A DNA stretch of 64,000 nucleotides. Source: Streptomyces sp. ML-6 (lineage in GTDB: Bacteria; Actinomycetota; Actinomycetes; Streptomycetales; Streptomycetaceae). The notes beneath the pieces were generated by a model. That model was not told where the DNA came from and made no database searches. It saw nothing but the letters and a program-made list of their open reading frames with translations. Shown here piece after piece: positions 16,350-25,379 of the stretch; positions within the stretch are counted from its first letter, which is position 1; each line of letters starts with the position of its first letter. Location of the stretch: positions 1,445,001 to 1,509,000 of the forward strand of contig NZ_JAOTIK010000001.1 in NCBI RefSeq assembly GCF_030116705.1, in the 5' to 3' direction. A program made the translations under genes and the position numbers.

Positions 16350-17660
16350 TCAGCATTCGTCCTCGATCGTCCGGGCCCGCCCCGCCAGGACCCCGGCCAC
16401 CATCTGGGGCACCATGAGGCCCGCCATCAGGGCGATCGGCACCTCCCAGCCGCCGGTGTGCTGGTAGAGCACGCCGATCAGCAGCGGTCCGGGGATCGAG
16501 ATCAGGTAGCCGACGGACTGGGCGAAGGCGGACAGCCGCACGACTCCGGCACCGGTGCGCGAGCGCATGCCGATCATCGTCAGGGCCAGCGGGAAGGAGC
16601 AGTTCGAGATCCCCAGGAGCAGCGCCCAGGCCCAGGCCCCGCCGGCCGGTGCGAGGTAGAGGCCCGCGTATCCGACGAGGCCGCAGCCGCCGAGGAACAG
16701 GACGATCGGGCCCTGGTTCCGCATCCGGGAGGCGACCTTCGGGATGACGAACGCGAGGGGCACCCCCATCGCCATGGTCACGGCGAGCAGCACGCCCGAG
16801 GTGCCGGCCGAGACCCCCGCGTCGCGGAAGATCTGCGGCATCCATCCCATGGTGATGTACGCGGCGGTGGCCTGCAGGCCGAAGAAGCAGGCGAGGGCCC
16901 AGGCGGTGCGGCTGCGGGTGATCCGGAGGGCCGGGGCGTCCTGTCCGTGGCCGGCCGGCCGGGCCGAGGGGCCGCGCCGGTCCCGTACCACCGGGAGCCA
17001 GGGCAGGATCGCGACGGCGGCGAGCACGGCCCAGACGCCGAGGCCGAGCCGCCAGCTGCCGCCCAGCGCGCTGGTCATGGGCACGGTCACGGCGGCGGCG
17101 AGCGAGGTGCCGAGGGCCAGGGCCATCGAGTAGAGGCCGGTCATGGAGCCCACGCGGTCCGGGAACCAGTGCTTGACGATCACCGGCATCAGGACGTTGC
17201 TGACGGCGATGCCCATGAGGGCCAGTGCGCTCGCGGCGAGGAAGCCCGCGGTGCCGCCGACGAGGGGGCGGATGCCCAGGCCGGCGGTGATGGCGATCAT
17301 TCCGGCGCAGACGACGGCGCCCGGCCCGAAACGGCGGGCGAGGCGGGGCGCCATGATCCCGAAGACCGCGAAGCAGAGCGGCGGCACGGAGGTGAGGACA
17401 CCGGCCACGCTGCCGCTCATGTGCAGGCCGTCCCGCACCTCCTCGAGGAGGGAGCCGAGGCTGGTGATGGCGGGGCGGAGGTTGAGGGCGGTGAGGACCA
17501 GCCCGACGGCGACCAGCCGGAGCAGCCAGGGCGCGGGCCCGGAAGCGGGCCGGGCCGCCCCCGGGCCCTGCGGGGCGCGCGGGGCCGGGGAATCCATGGG
17601 GGCTTCCGCCGTGGCGGCGGGGCTGAGGGCCCGGGTCTGGGGCTGGTGCTCGTCGGACAT
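16350..17660 (-). CDS. CynX/NimT-family MFS transporter
   Basis: A 436-residue major-facilitator protein with twelve predicted helices after a ~45-residue disordered Pro/Ala-rich N terminus. The CynX/NimT signature is LNLRPAITSLGSLLEEV in helix 1, and MFS loop motifs occur at APRLARRFGPG and RMRNQGP. Family members export cyanate, nitroimidazole-like compounds or other small anions and drugs; the substrate here is unknown. The divergent GntR regulator across a 278-base promoter region is the likely controller. A -10-like TATGAT ends ~6 bases upstream of the ATG, so the mRNA may be leaderless. Confidence 0.92.
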   Translation of the reverse strand: MSDEHQPQTRALSPAATAEAPMDSPAPRAPQGPGAARPASGPAPWLLRLVAVGLVLTALNLRPAITSLGSLLEEVRDGLHMSGSVAGVLTSVPPLCFAVFGIMAPRLARRFGPGAVVCAGMIAITAGLGIRPLVGGTAGFLAASALALMGIAVSNVLMPVIVKHWFPDRVGSMTGLYSMALALGTSLAAAVTVPMTSALGGSWRLGLGVWAVLAAVAILPWLPVVRDRRGPSARPAGHGQDAPALRITRSRTAWALACFFGLQATAAYITMGWMPQIFRDAGVSAGTSGVLLAVTMAMGVPLAFVIPKVASRMRNQGPIVLFLGGCGLVGYAGLYLAPAGGAWAWALLLGISNCSFPLALTMIGMRSRTGAGVVRLSAFAQSVGYLISIPGPLLIGVLYQHTGGWEVPIALMAGLMVPQMVAGVLAGRARTIEDEC

Positions 17661-17674
17661 GACTCCATCATAGA

Positions 17675-17700
17675 ATCATGGGATGATTGATTGTCCAATC
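17675..17700. promoter_or_regulatory. paired short palindromes, probable GntR operator
   Basis: ATCAT-GGG-ATGAT (17675-17687) directly abuts GATTG-TC-CAATC (17689-17700). They lie 15-40 bases upstream of the MFS start and overlap its likely -10/-35 region. Short AT-rich palindromes of this kind fit a FadR/GntR dimer site. The assignment to the adjacent regulator is inference. Confidence 0.5.
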
Positions 17701-17938
17701 CTCTGAGAACATCCGAGGGCCCCGGGGAACCGCGAGGTGTGCGCGGGACGGCGCGGATCGTTCCCGCTACCCCGGACACCCGGAGCGACCCGCGCGCGTT
17801 GAACAAGTAGAGCAAGCAGCAAGTAGAGCAACCGGAGCACCTCGAACCACCCCGCCCCACCCCACGTATCTCCGCACCACGTGTCTCCGCACCCCGACCA
17901 TCCGTACCCGACTCTCCGCAACCCGACCAAGGAGCACC

Positions 17939-18613
17939 ATGACGCTGACGTCCCCGCGGCGTTCGGCACTCGCCGACCAGGTGATTGCCCAGCTGAGGAA
18001 TCAGATCACCTCCGGCGAATGGCCCGTGGGTTCCCGGATTCCCACCGAGCCCGAGCTGGTGGAGCAGCTGGGGGTGGCCCGCAACACCGTCCGGGAGGCG
18101 GTGCGCGCCCTGGCGCACAACGGCCTGCTCGACATCCGGCAGGGCTCGGGCACCTATGTCGTCGCCACCAGCGAGCTGGCCGGGGTGATGCACCGCCGCT
18201 TCGCCTCCGCCGATCCCCGCCACGTCGCCGAGCTGCGCTCCACCCTGGAGTCGTCGGCGGCCCGGCTGGCCGCCGCGCGGCGCACCGAGCGGGATCTGAA
18301 GCAGTTGGACGCGCTCATGGCGCGGCGGGAGGGGGCCTGGGCCGCGGGCGACGCCGAGGCGTTCGTCGAGGCCGACTCGACGCTGCACCTGGCCGTGGTC
18401 GCCGCCTCGCACAACGACGTGCTGACCGGCCTCTACGCCGACCTGGGCGATCTGCTGCGCCACCACCTCAGGGACGACATCGGTCACGAGCTGCGGCCGG
18501 AGAACCACCTGGACCACGGTCGGCTGGTCGAGGCGATCCGGTCGGGGGACGCGGAGACGGCGGCCGCCGAGGCCGTGAGTCATGCGTTGAGCTGCCAGGG
18601 GGACCGGGTCTGA
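17939..18613 (+). CDS. FadR-subfamily GntR transcriptional regulator
   Basis: A 224-residue regulator. The N-terminal winged helix (about 10-75) has the GntR signature WPVGSRIPTEPELVEQLGVARNTVREAVRAL with the wing LLDIRQGSGTYV. The C-terminal FCD domain (about 90-215) shows the metal-binding His/Asp pattern (DSTLHLAVVAASHND and HLDHGRLVEAIRSGD), so it probably senses a carboxylate via a bound metal. The ATG at 17939 is preceded by AAGGAG. It is divergent from the MFS exporter and very likely represses it and itself. Confidence 0.93.
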   Translation: MTLTSPRRSALADQVIAQLRNQITSGEWPVGSRIPTEPELVEQLGVARNTVREAVRALAHNGLLDIRQGSGTYVVATSELAGVMHRRFASADPRHVAELRSTLESSAARLAAARRTERDLKQLDALMARREGAWAAGDAEAFVEADSTLHLAVVAASHNDVLTGLYADLGDLLRHHLRDDIGHELRPENHLDHGRLVEAIRSGDAETAAAEAVSHALSCQGDRV

Positions 18614-18734
18614 CGGGTCGCCCCGCAGGACCGCTCGCACGGAACGGCGCCCGCGGCCCCGCGTCCGGGGCGGTACTCGGAGCACGTCCCGTACTCCCGG
18701 GGGCCGGCCGCGGCCCCGCGTTCCGGGGCGGCGC

Positions 18735-19112
18735 TCAGAGCGCGTCCTGCACCTGGTGCGTGACCCAGGCCGCGCCGACTTCCTTCCAGCAGCGGTCGTC
18801 CAGCCGTACGGTCCGCCCCGGAGCCACGTCGACCGGGGCCGCGTCGGCGTCGATGTCCCACCAGCGGCGGCACTCGGTGTGCAGCTGCACGCGGTCGGCG
18901 GAGGGGTACGGGTTGTAGCAGTAGGCCACGACCCGGGAGCCCAGCACGGAGGTACGGCATTCGGCTCCGGCGGGTTCCGGGCCGGTGGCGGCTGGGGCCG
19001 GGGCCGGAGCGCCGGCCCGGCCCGCCATGGATATCCCCATCGGGGCGGCCAGTGCGGCAACGGCTATGGAGGCCGTCAGCAGGGCCCAGGTCCGGCGACA
19101 CGTGGAGCGCAT
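18735..19112 (-). CDS. small secreted protein with four cysteines
   Basis: A 125-residue exported protein of unknown function. The N terminus MRSTCRRTWALLTASIAVAALAAPMG is a signal peptide with likely cleavage around residues 30-35, followed by an Ala/Pro linker. The mature domain (about 50-125) has four cysteines (ECRTSV, YCYNPY, ECRRWW, DRCWKE) that can form two disulfides, and a Trp-rich patch. Not a recognised family. The ATG at 19112 is convincing. Convergent with the GntR gene; a partial 38-base direct duplication lies at its 3' end. Confidence 0.72.
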   Translation of the reverse strand: MRSTCRRTWALLTASIAVAALAAPMGISMAGRAGAPAPAPAATGPEPAGAECRTSVLGSRVVAYCYNPYPSADRVQLHTECRRWWDIDADAAPVDVAPGRTVRLDDRCWKEVGAAWVTHQVQDAL

Positions 19113-19236
19113 GGCGTCCTCCCTCCCCCGCAGCCTGACCAGAAGTCCGGTTCACCACATTCTGCGGTGGATCGACCTTCTTTTCGACTTGAGCGGCCCG
19201 GGGGTGGATCCCGACCGGGCCGGGCTCGGACGCGCG

Positions 19237-19276
19237 ACGGCCGCGCACCCCCCGGTCCGGGGCGGTGCGCGGCCGT
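19237..19276 (-). terminator. terminator of the fabG-fabI operon
   Basis: A perfect 13-bp stem (19237-19249 / 19264-19276) with an internal CCCC/GGGG mini-stem, starting 21 bases after the fabI stop codon. No U-tract. Confidence 0.85.
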
Positions 19277-19297
19277 GTCACAGCCTGTGGCGCGGGA

Positions 19298-20065
19298 TCA
19301 GGAACCCATCATGTGCACGCCACCGTCGACGTGGATGATCTCGCCCGTGGTCTTCGGGAAGAAGTCCGAGAGCAGGGCGACGACACCGCGTCCGGCCGGC
19401 TCCGGGTCCGCCATGTCCCAGGCCAGCGGGGAGCGGGTGTTCCACACGTCCGCGAGCTCGATGAAGCCCGGGATGGACTTGGCGGCCATGGAGCCGATCG
19501 GCCCGGCGGAGATCAGGTTGCAGCGGATGTCGTCCTTGCCCAGGTCGCGGGCGAGGTAGCGGGAGGTGGCCTCCAGCGCGGCCTTGGCCGGGCCCATCCA
19601 GTCGTACTGCGGCCAGGCGTACTGCGCGTCGAAGGTGAGACCGACGATCGAGCCGCCGTTGGTCATCAGCGGCTTGCAGGCCATGGCGAGGGCCTTCAGC
19701 GAGAACGCCGAGACGTGCATCGCCGTGGCGACGGACTCGAAGGGGGTGTTCAGGAAGTTGCCGCCGAGCGCGTCCTGCGGCGCGAAGCCGATGGAGTGGA
19801 CGACGCCGTCGAGCGAGCCGAGCTCCTCGCGGACCAGGCCGGCGAGGCGGTCCAGGTGCTCGGTGTTGGTCACGTCCAGCTCGATGACCTTGGCGGGCTT
19901 CGGCAGCTTCTTCGCGATGCGCTCGGTCAGGGTGGGCCGGGGGAACGCGGTCAGGATGATCTCGGCGCCCTGCTCCTGCGCCACCTTGGCGGTGTGGAAG
20001 GCGATGGACGACTCCATCAGCACACCGGTGACGAGGATGCGCTTGCCGTCGAGGATTCCGCTCAT
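19298..20065 (-). CDS. fabI: enoyl-[acyl-carrier-protein] reductase (NADH), InhA-like
   Basis: A 255-residue FabI, which reduces trans-2-enoyl-ACP in the last step of each fatty-acid elongation cycle. The divergent SDR features of FabI/InhA are present: a GILDGKRILVTGV start with SSIAFHTAKVAQEQGA instead of a plain GxxxGxG, GFAPQDALGGNF, and the Y-x6-K catalytic pair in QYDWMGPAKAALEA. The C terminus GEIIHVDGGVHMMGS is typical. The ATG at 20065 follows fabG by 5 bases, so the two reductases are one operon. Actinobacterial FabI is the target class of triclosan- and isoniazid-type inhibitors. Confidence 0.96.
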   Translation of the reverse strand: MSGILDGKRILVTGVLMESSIAFHTAKVAQEQGAEIILTAFPRPTLTERIAKKLPKPAKVIELDVTNTEHLDRLAGLVREELGSLDGVVHSIGFAPQDALGGNFLNTPFESVATAMHVSAFSLKALAMACKPLMTNGGSIVGLTFDAQYAWPQYDWMGPAKAALEATSRYLARDLGKDDIRCNLISAGPIGSMAAKSIPGFIELADVWNTRSPLAWDMADPEPAGRGVVALLSDFFPKTTGEIIHVDGGVHMMGS

Positions 20066-20070
20066 GGTGA

Positions 20071-20790
20071 TCAGTGACCCATGCCCAATCCGCCGTCAAC
20101 GGGGATGACGGCTCCAGTGATGTACGACGCGTCGTCGGAGGCGAGGAAGCGCACCGCGGCGGCGATCTCCTCGGGCTGCGCGTAGCGGCCGAGCGGCACC
20201 TGGGACACAATGCCCTTGCGCTGCTCCTCGGTGAGCACCTGCGTCATGTCGGTGTCGACGAAGCCGGGTGCGACGACGTTGAAGGTGATGTTCCGCGAGC
20301 CGAGTTCCCGGGCCAGGGAACGGGCGAAACCGACCAGACCCGCCTTCGAGGCGGCGTAGTTCGCCTGCCCTGCGGAGCCGAGGAGCCCGACGACGGAGGA
20401 GATGAGGACGACCCGGCCCTTCTTGGCGCGCAGCATGCCGCGGTTGGCGCGCTTGACGACCCGGAAGGTACCGGTGAGGTTGGTGTCGAGCACGGACGTG
20501 AAGTCGTCCTCCGACATCCGCATCAGCAACTGGTCCTTGGTGATACCGGCGTTGGCGACCAGTACCTCGACGGGGCCGTGCTTCTCCTCGATCTCCTTGT
20601 AGGCCTGCTCCACCTGTTCGGTGTCCGTGATGTCGCAACGGACCGCCAGGCAGCCCGCTTCGGTGAGGACTTGGGGCGGCTCGCCGGAGCGGTAGGTGAT
20701 CGCGACCTTGTCGCCGTTGTCGGCGAAAGCGCGGGCGATGGCGAGGCCGATGCCCCGGTTTCCTCCGGTGACGAGAACCGAGCGGCTCAA
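20071..20790 (-). CDS. fabG: 3-oxoacyl-[acyl-carrier-protein] reductase, TTG start
   Basis: A 239-residue SDR that reduces 3-ketoacyl-ACP with NADPH. It has the Rossmann motif VTGGNRGIGLAIA, NNAG-equivalent VANAG, catalytic Ser in LISSVVGLLG and Tyr-x3-Lys in ANYAASKAGL, and the C-terminal GAVIPVDGGLGMGH. The initiation codon is TTG (20790-20788) behind AAGGG eight bases upstream; no ATG or GTG gives the complete Rossmann strand. It is followed 5 bases later by fabI. Upstream, 20791-21030 is a promoter region shared with the divergent tldD. Confidence 0.95.
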   Translation of the reverse strand: MSRSVLVTGGNRGIGLAIARAFADNGDKVAITYRSGEPPQVLTEAGCLAVRCDITDTEQVEQAYKEIEEKHGPVEVLVANAGITKDQLLMRMSEDDFTSVLDTNLTGTFRVVKRANRGMLRAKKGRVVLISSVVGLLGSAGQANYAASKAGLVGFARSLARELGSRNITFNVVAPGFVDTDMTQVLTEEQRKGIVSQVPLGRYAQPEEIAAAVRFLASDDASYITGAVIPVDGGLGMGH

Positions 20791-21031
20791 CGGATCACCC
20801 TTTCGATAGCGGTCTGGTACATCGAAAACCTATCGGTACCACCCGCCCGGCGAGGAATCGGCCCCTGACAGCGCCTTTGGCCGGGCACTGTGGGGTTCCT
20901 ACAGACGATCACCCGGGGAGGCGCATCCCGGTGGGCCCCGGCAAGCCCCGAGGGGCGGCACCGGACATCCCCGGGTGCGGTCGCCGTGCGGCGTGATTCA
21001 CTGCCGTGGTGTATCGAGAAGGGAATTCCCT

Positions 21032-22555
21032 GTGCCCCATGAGGTAGATCAGTCTTTTCTGGCCCTGCCCCTGCGCGCCCTCGCCGACGCGGCGCTCGCC
21101 CGCGCGCGGGCGCTGGGCGCCGTGCATGCCGACTTCCGGTTCGAACGGGTGCGCAGCGCGTCCTGGCGGCTGCGGGACGCCCGGCCCGCGGGCTCCTCGG
21201 ACACCACCGATCTCGGGTACGCGGTACGGGTGGTGCACGGCGGGGCGTGGGGGTTCGCGTCCGGGGTGGACCTGACGATGGACGCGGCGGCGAAGGTCGC
21301 CTCGCAGGCCGTGGCCATGGCGAAGCTGTCGGCGAAGGTGATCGCGGCGGCCGGGTCGGACGAGCGGGTCGAGCTGGCGGACGAGCCGTCGCACGGCGAG
21401 CGGACCTGGGTCTCGGCGTACGAGGTCGATCCCTTCGCCGTGCCGGACGAGGAGAAGGCGGGGCTGCTCGCCGAGTGGAGTTCCCGGCTCCTGGGCGCCG
21501 AGGGCGTCGCACATGTCGACGCCTCGCTGACGGCCGTGCACGAGAACAAGTTCTACGCGGACACGGCGGGCACCGTGACCACCCAGCAGCGGGTCCGGCT
21601 GCACCCGGAGTTCACCGCGGTGGCCGTGGACGGGACGACCGGCGAGTTCGACTCGATGCGGACGATCGCCCCGCCGGTGGGCCGCGGCTGGGAGTACATG
21701 ACCGGGACCGGCTGGGACTGGGACGACGAGCTGGCGCGGATTCCCGGCCTGCTGGCCGAGAAGATGCGGGCGCCGAGCGTCGAGGCGGGGACGTACGACC
21801 TGGTCGTCGACCCGTCCAACCTCTGGCTGACCATCCACGAGTCGATCGGCCACGCCACGGAGCTGGACCGGGCGCTGGGCTACGAGGCGGCGTACGCCGG
21901 GACCTCGTTCGCCACCTTCGACCAGCTGGGGAAGCTGGCGTACGGCTCCTCCGTGATGAACGTGACCGGTGACCGCACCGCCGAGCACGGGCTCGCGACC
22001 ATCGGGTACGACGACGAGGGCGTCGAGGCGCAGTCCTGGGACCTGATCAGGAACGGGACGCTGGTCGGGTACCAGCTGGACCGGCGGATCGCGAAGCTCA
22101 CGGGGCTGGGCCGGTCCAACGGCTGCGCCTACGCGGACTCGCCGGGGCACGTCCCCGTCCAGCGGATGGCGAACGTGTCGCTGCGGCCGGAGCCGGGCGG
22201 GCTGTCCACGGAGGACCTGATCGGCGGGGTGGAGCGCGGGATCTACGTGGTCGGCGACCGGTCCTGGTCGATCGACATGCAAAGGTACAACTTTCAATTT
22301 ACCGGTCAGCGGTTCTTCCGGATCGAGAACGGGCGGCTGGCCGGTCAGCTGCGCGACGTGGCCTACCAGGCGACGACGACGGACTTCTGGGGCTCGATGG
22401 AGAAGGTCGGCGGCCCGCAGACGTACGTCCTGGGCGGCGCCTTCAACTGCGGCAAGGCCCAGCCCGGCCAGGTCGCGGCCGTCTCGCACGGCTGCCCCTC
22501 CGCCCTCTTCCGGGGCGTGAACATCCTCAACACGACGCAGGAGGCCGGACGATGA
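21032..22555 (+). CDS. tldD: TldD-family metallopeptidase
   Basis: A 507-residue TldD, the catalytic subunit of the TldD/TldE heterodimeric zinc protease that trims peptides such as microcin B17 and CcdA in E. coli. The metal site is His269-Glu270-x-x-x-His273 within HESIGHATELDRALG; the C-terminal Cys/His region is FNCGKAQPGQVAAVSHGCPS. The start is GTG at 21032 (VPHEVDQSF). A cluster of rare AT-rich codons occurs at ~22277-22300. The stop overlaps a small ORF by ATGA, followed by tldE. It is divergent from fabG. Confidence 0.95.
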   Translation: MPHEVDQSFLALPLRALADAALARARALGAVHADFRFERVRSASWRLRDARPAGSSDTTDLGYAVRVVHGGAWGFASGVDLTMDAAAKVASQAVAMAKLSAKVIAAAGSDERVELADEPSHGERTWVSAYEVDPFAVPDEEKAGLLAEWSSRLLGAEGVAHVDASLTAVHENKFYADTAGTVTTQQRVRLHPEFTAVAVDGTTGEFDSMRTIAPPVGRGWEYMTGTGWDWDDELARIPGLLAEKMRAPSVEAGTYDLVVDPSNLWLTIHESIGHATELDRALGYEAAYAGTSFATFDQLGKLAYGSSVMNVTGDRTAEHGLATIGYDDEGVEAQSWDLIRNGTLVGYQLDRRIAKLTGLGRSNGCAYADSPGHVPVQRMANVSLRPEPGGLSTEDLIGGVERGIYVVGDRSWSIDMQRYNFQFTGQRFFRIENGRLAGQLRDVAYQATTTDFWGSMEKVGGPQTYVLGGAFNCGKAQPGQVAAVSHGCPSALFRGVNILNTTQEAGR

Positions 22556-22641
22556 ACGGTCACCACGGAACCGGCCGGGGGTCCGGGGGTCGACACCCGG
22601 GACAGCACAGTCTCAACACGACGCAGGAGGCCGGACGATGA
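22526..22641 (+). repeat. 30-base direct duplication of the tldD/tldE junction
   Basis: The 30 bases at 22526-22555 (end of tldD, with AGGAGG and the ATGA overlap) recur exactly at 22612-22641, where they provide the AGGAGG and ATG of tldE. The repeats are 86 bases apart, with 56 bases of unrelated GC-rich DNA between them. See the small ORF at 22552. Confidence 0.95.
22552..22641 (+). CDS. 29-codon ORF bridging tldD and tldE
   Basis: The ORF starts inside the tldD stop (ATGA) and ends inside the tldE start (CGATGA). It encodes MNGHHGTGRGSGGRHPGQHS followed by LNTTQEAGR, which is the same C terminus as TldD because of the duplicated junction. It has its own perfect ribosome site (AGGAGG from the tldD end). 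It may be a translational relay that keeps tldE coupled to tldD after the insertion, not a functional peptide. Low confidence as a protein, high confidence as an ORF. Confidence 0.35.
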   Translation: MNGHHGTGRGSGGRHPGQHSLNTTQEAGR

Positions 22642-24032
22642 GCCGCGTCAGCAAGCCGCACGAGATCGTCGAGCGGGCGCTCGAACTGTCCACCGCGGAC
22701 GGGTGCGTGGTCATCGCCGACGAGGAGTCGTCGGCGAACCTGCGCTGGGCCGGCAACGCCCTCACGACGAACGGGGTGACGCGGGGGCGGACCCTGACCG
22801 TCATCGCGACCGTGGACGGTGCGCAGGGCACCGCGTCCGGGGTGGTGTCGCGGTCGGCCGTCACCGCGGACGACCTGGAGCCGCTGGTGCGGGCCGCCGA
22901 GGCCGCCGCGCGCGGGGCCGGTCCCGCCGAGGACGCCCAGCCGCTGGTCGCCGGGGTGCCCGTGTCGCCCGGCTTCACGGACGCGCCGGCCGAGACGGGC
23001 TCGGAAGTCTTCGCCGAGTTCGCCCCGGCGCTCGGGGACGCCTTCGCCCGGGCCCGTTCCGGCGGCCGTGAACTGTACGGCTTCGCCAACCACGAGATGA
23101 CCTCCACCTACCTCGGCACGTCGACGGGGCTGCGGCTGCGCCACGACCAGCCGAACGGGACGCTGGAGCTCAACGCGAAGTCGCCCGACCGGACCCGCTC
23201 GACCTGGGCGGGCCGTTCCACGCGCGACTTCAAGGACGTCGACCCGGCCGGGCTCGACGCGGAGCTGGCACGGCGGCTGCGCTGGTCGGAGCGCCGGATC
23301 GAGCTGCCCGCCGGGCGGTACGAGACGCTGCTGCCGCCGACCGCGGTGGCCGATCTGCTGATCTACCAGCTGTGGTCGTCGACGGCGCGGGACGCCGTGG
23401 AGGGCCGGACGGTGTTCTCCCGGCCGGGCGGCGGGACCAGGCTCGGCGAGCGGCTGTCCGAGCTGCCGCTGACGCTGCGCAGCGACCCGCACGCGCCGGG
23501 GCTCGAGTCGGCGCCGTTCGTGATCGCCCACTCCTCCGGGGACAGCGCCTCCGTCTTCGACAACGGTCTGCCCCTGGCGCCGACCGACTGGGTCCGGGGC
23601 GGCGAGCTGGCGCACCTGACGACCACCCGGCACACGGCGGGGCTGACCGGGCTGCCGGTCGCGCCGGCGATCGACAACCTGGTGCTGGACGGCGGCGGCG
23701 AGCGGTCCCTGGAGGAGATGGTGGCCGCGACGACCGGCCGGGGGCTGCTGCTGACCTGCCTGTGGTACATCCGGGAGGTCGATCCGGCGACGCTGCTGCT
23801 GACCGGGCTGACCCGCGACGGGGTGTACCTCGTCGAGGGCGGCGAGGTCGTCGGCGAGGTGAACAACTTCCGGTTCAACGAGTCGCCGGTGGATCTGCTG
23901 TCCCGGGCCACCGAGGCGGGCCGTACCGGGAAGACGCTGCCGCGCGAGTGGGGCGACTGGTTCACCCGGGCCGCGATGCCCGCGCTGCGCATCCCCGACT
24001 TCAACATGAGCTCGGTCAGCCCGGGTGTATGA
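22638..24032 (+). CDS. tldE: TldE/PmbA-family protein, partner of TldD
   Basis: A 464-residue TldE (PmbA) homologue, the non-catalytic partner that forms the cavity with TldD. It lacks the HExxxH of the partner. It has the family segments LRWAGNALTTNGVTRG, PFVIAHSSGDSASVFDNGL and LTCLWYIREVDPATLLLTGLTRDG, and ends FNMSSVSPGV. The ATG at 22638 overlaps the 29-codon ORF, and the ribosome site AGGAGG lies within the duplicated junction. It is followed 67 bases later by tyrS on the same strand. Confidence 0.94.
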   Translation: MSRVSKPHEIVERALELSTADGCVVIADEESSANLRWAGNALTTNGVTRGRTLTVIATVDGAQGTASGVVSRSAVTADDLEPLVRAAEAAARGAGPAEDAQPLVAGVPVSPGFTDAPAETGSEVFAEFAPALGDAFARARSGGRELYGFANHEMTSTYLGTSTGLRLRHDQPNGTLELNAKSPDRTRSTWAGRSTRDFKDVDPAGLDAELARRLRWSERRIELPAGRYETLLPPTAVADLLIYQLWSSTARDAVEGRTVFSRPGGGTRLGERLSELPLTLRSDPHAPGLESAPFVIAHSSGDSASVFDNGLPLAPTDWVRGGELAHLTTTRHTAGLTGLPVAPAIDNLVLDGGGERSLEEMVAATTGRGLLLTCLWYIREVDPATLLLTGLTRDGVYLVEGGEVVGEVNNFRFNESPVDLLSRATEAGRTGKTLPREWGDWFTRAAMPALRIPDFNMSSVSPGV

Positions 24033-24099
24033 CCGCCTAGACTGAGACGTTGCAACCCGATGTTGCGACCCCACACCGTGAACGAGGAGACACACCACC

Positions 24100-25365
24100 G
24101 TGACGGACATCGTCGACGAGCTGAAGTGGCGCGGGCTGTTCGCCCAGTCCACCGATGAGGACGCACTGCGCAAGGCTCTCGCGGACGGTCCCGTCACCTT
24201 CTATTGCGGTTACGACCCCACCGCGGCGAGCCTGCACGTCGGCCATCTGGTGCAGGTGCTCACCATGCGCCGGCTCCAGCAGGCCGGTCTGCGTCCGCTC
24301 GCCCTGGTGGGCGGGGCCACCGGCCAGATCGGTGACCCGCGCCCGACCGCGGAGCGCACGCTGAACGACCCGGAGACGGTCGCCGGCTGGGTGACGCGGC
24401 TGCGGGCCCAGATCGAGCCGTTCCTGTCCTTCGAGGGCGAGAACGCGGCGGTCATGGTGAACAACCTGGACTGGACCTCGGGCATGTCCGCGATCGAGTT
24501 CCTCCGGGACATCGGCAAGCACTTCCGGGTCAACAAGATGCTGACCAAGGACTCCATCGCCCGCCGGCTGGAGTCCGACGAGGGCATCAGCTACACCGAG
24601 TTCAGCTACCAGCTGCTCCAGAGCATGGACTTCCTGGAGCTGTACCGGCGCTACGGCTGCACCCTCCAGCAGGGCGGCAGCGACCAGTGGGGCAACCTGA
24701 CCGCGGGTCTCGACCTGATCCACCGCCTGGAGCCGGGCGCCGAGGTGCACGCGCTGGCGACCCCGCTGATGACGAAGGCGGACGGGACGAAGTTCGGCAA
24801 GTCCGAGGGCGGGGCCGTCTGGCTCGACCCGACGATGACGACGCCGTACGCGTTCTACCAGTTCTGGCTGAACGTGGACGACCGGGACGTCTCCCGGTAC
24901 ATGCGCGTCCTCAGCTTCCGCAGCCCCGCCGAGCTGGAGGAGCTGGAGAAGATCACCGAGGAGCGCCCGCAGGCCCGGACGGCGCAGCGCGCGCTGGCCG
25001 AGGAGCTGACGACGCTGGTGCACGGCGCCGACCAGTGCGCCGCGGTCATCGCGGCGTCGAAGGCGCTCTTCGGTCAGGGCGAGCTCGGCGAGCTGGACGA
25101 GGCGACGCTGGCCGCCGCGCTGTCCGAGGTGCCGCACGCCCGGGTCACCGAGCTCGGCCCGCTGGTGGACCTGCTGGTGGAGGTCGGTCTGGCGCCGAGC
25201 AAGTCGGGCGCCCGGCGCACGGTGAAGGAGGGCGGCGCGTACGTGAACAACGTCAAGGTCACCGACGGCGAGAGCGCGCCGGCCCGTGAGGAGCTGCTGC
25301 AGGGGCGGTGGCTGGTGCTGCGCCGGGGCAAGAAGAACCTCGCCGCCATCGAGGTCACCGGCTGA
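24100..25365 (+). CDS. tyrS: tyrosyl-tRNA synthetase
   Basis: A 421-residue class I synthetase charging tRNA-Tyr. It has the Tyr-binding YCGYDPTA, the HIGH-equivalent LHVGHLVQ (about residues 46-53), the specificity helix with [19 protein letters not shown] and GGSDQWGN, the KMSKS-equivalent KFGKS near residue 232, and an RNA-binding S4 domain at the C terminus (about 355-420). Starts at GTG 24100 with GAGGAGA upstream. No T-box is visible in the 67-base leader, so it is probably constitutive. Ends at a 22-bp bidirectional hairpin. Confidence 0.97.
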   Translation: MTDIVDELKWRGLFAQSTDEDALRKALADGPVTFYCGYDPTAASLHVGHLVQVLTMRRLQQAGLRPLALVGGATGQIGDPRPTAERTLNDPETVAGWVTRLRAQIEPFLSFEGENAAVMVNNLDWTSGMSAIEFLRDIGKHFRVNKMLTKDSIARRLESDEGISYTEFSYQLLQSMDFLELYRRYGCTLQQGGSDQWGNLTAGLDLIHRLEPGAEVHALATPLMTKADGTKFGKSEGGAVWLDPTMTTPYAFYQFWLNVDDRDVSRYMRVLSFRSPAELEELEKITEERPQARTAQRALAEELTTLVHGADQCAAVIAASKALFGQGELGELDEATLAAALSEVPHARVTELGPLVDLLVEVGLAPSKSGARRTVKEGGAYVNNVKVTDGESAPAREELLQGRWLVLRRGKKNLAAIEVTG

Positions 25366-25379
25366 TCCGGATCCGATCG

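Noticed and set aside
24033..24099. T-box leader for tyrS
   Set aside because: The 67-base leader is far too short and has no T-box sequence; only a GTTGCAAC-type short repeat is present.
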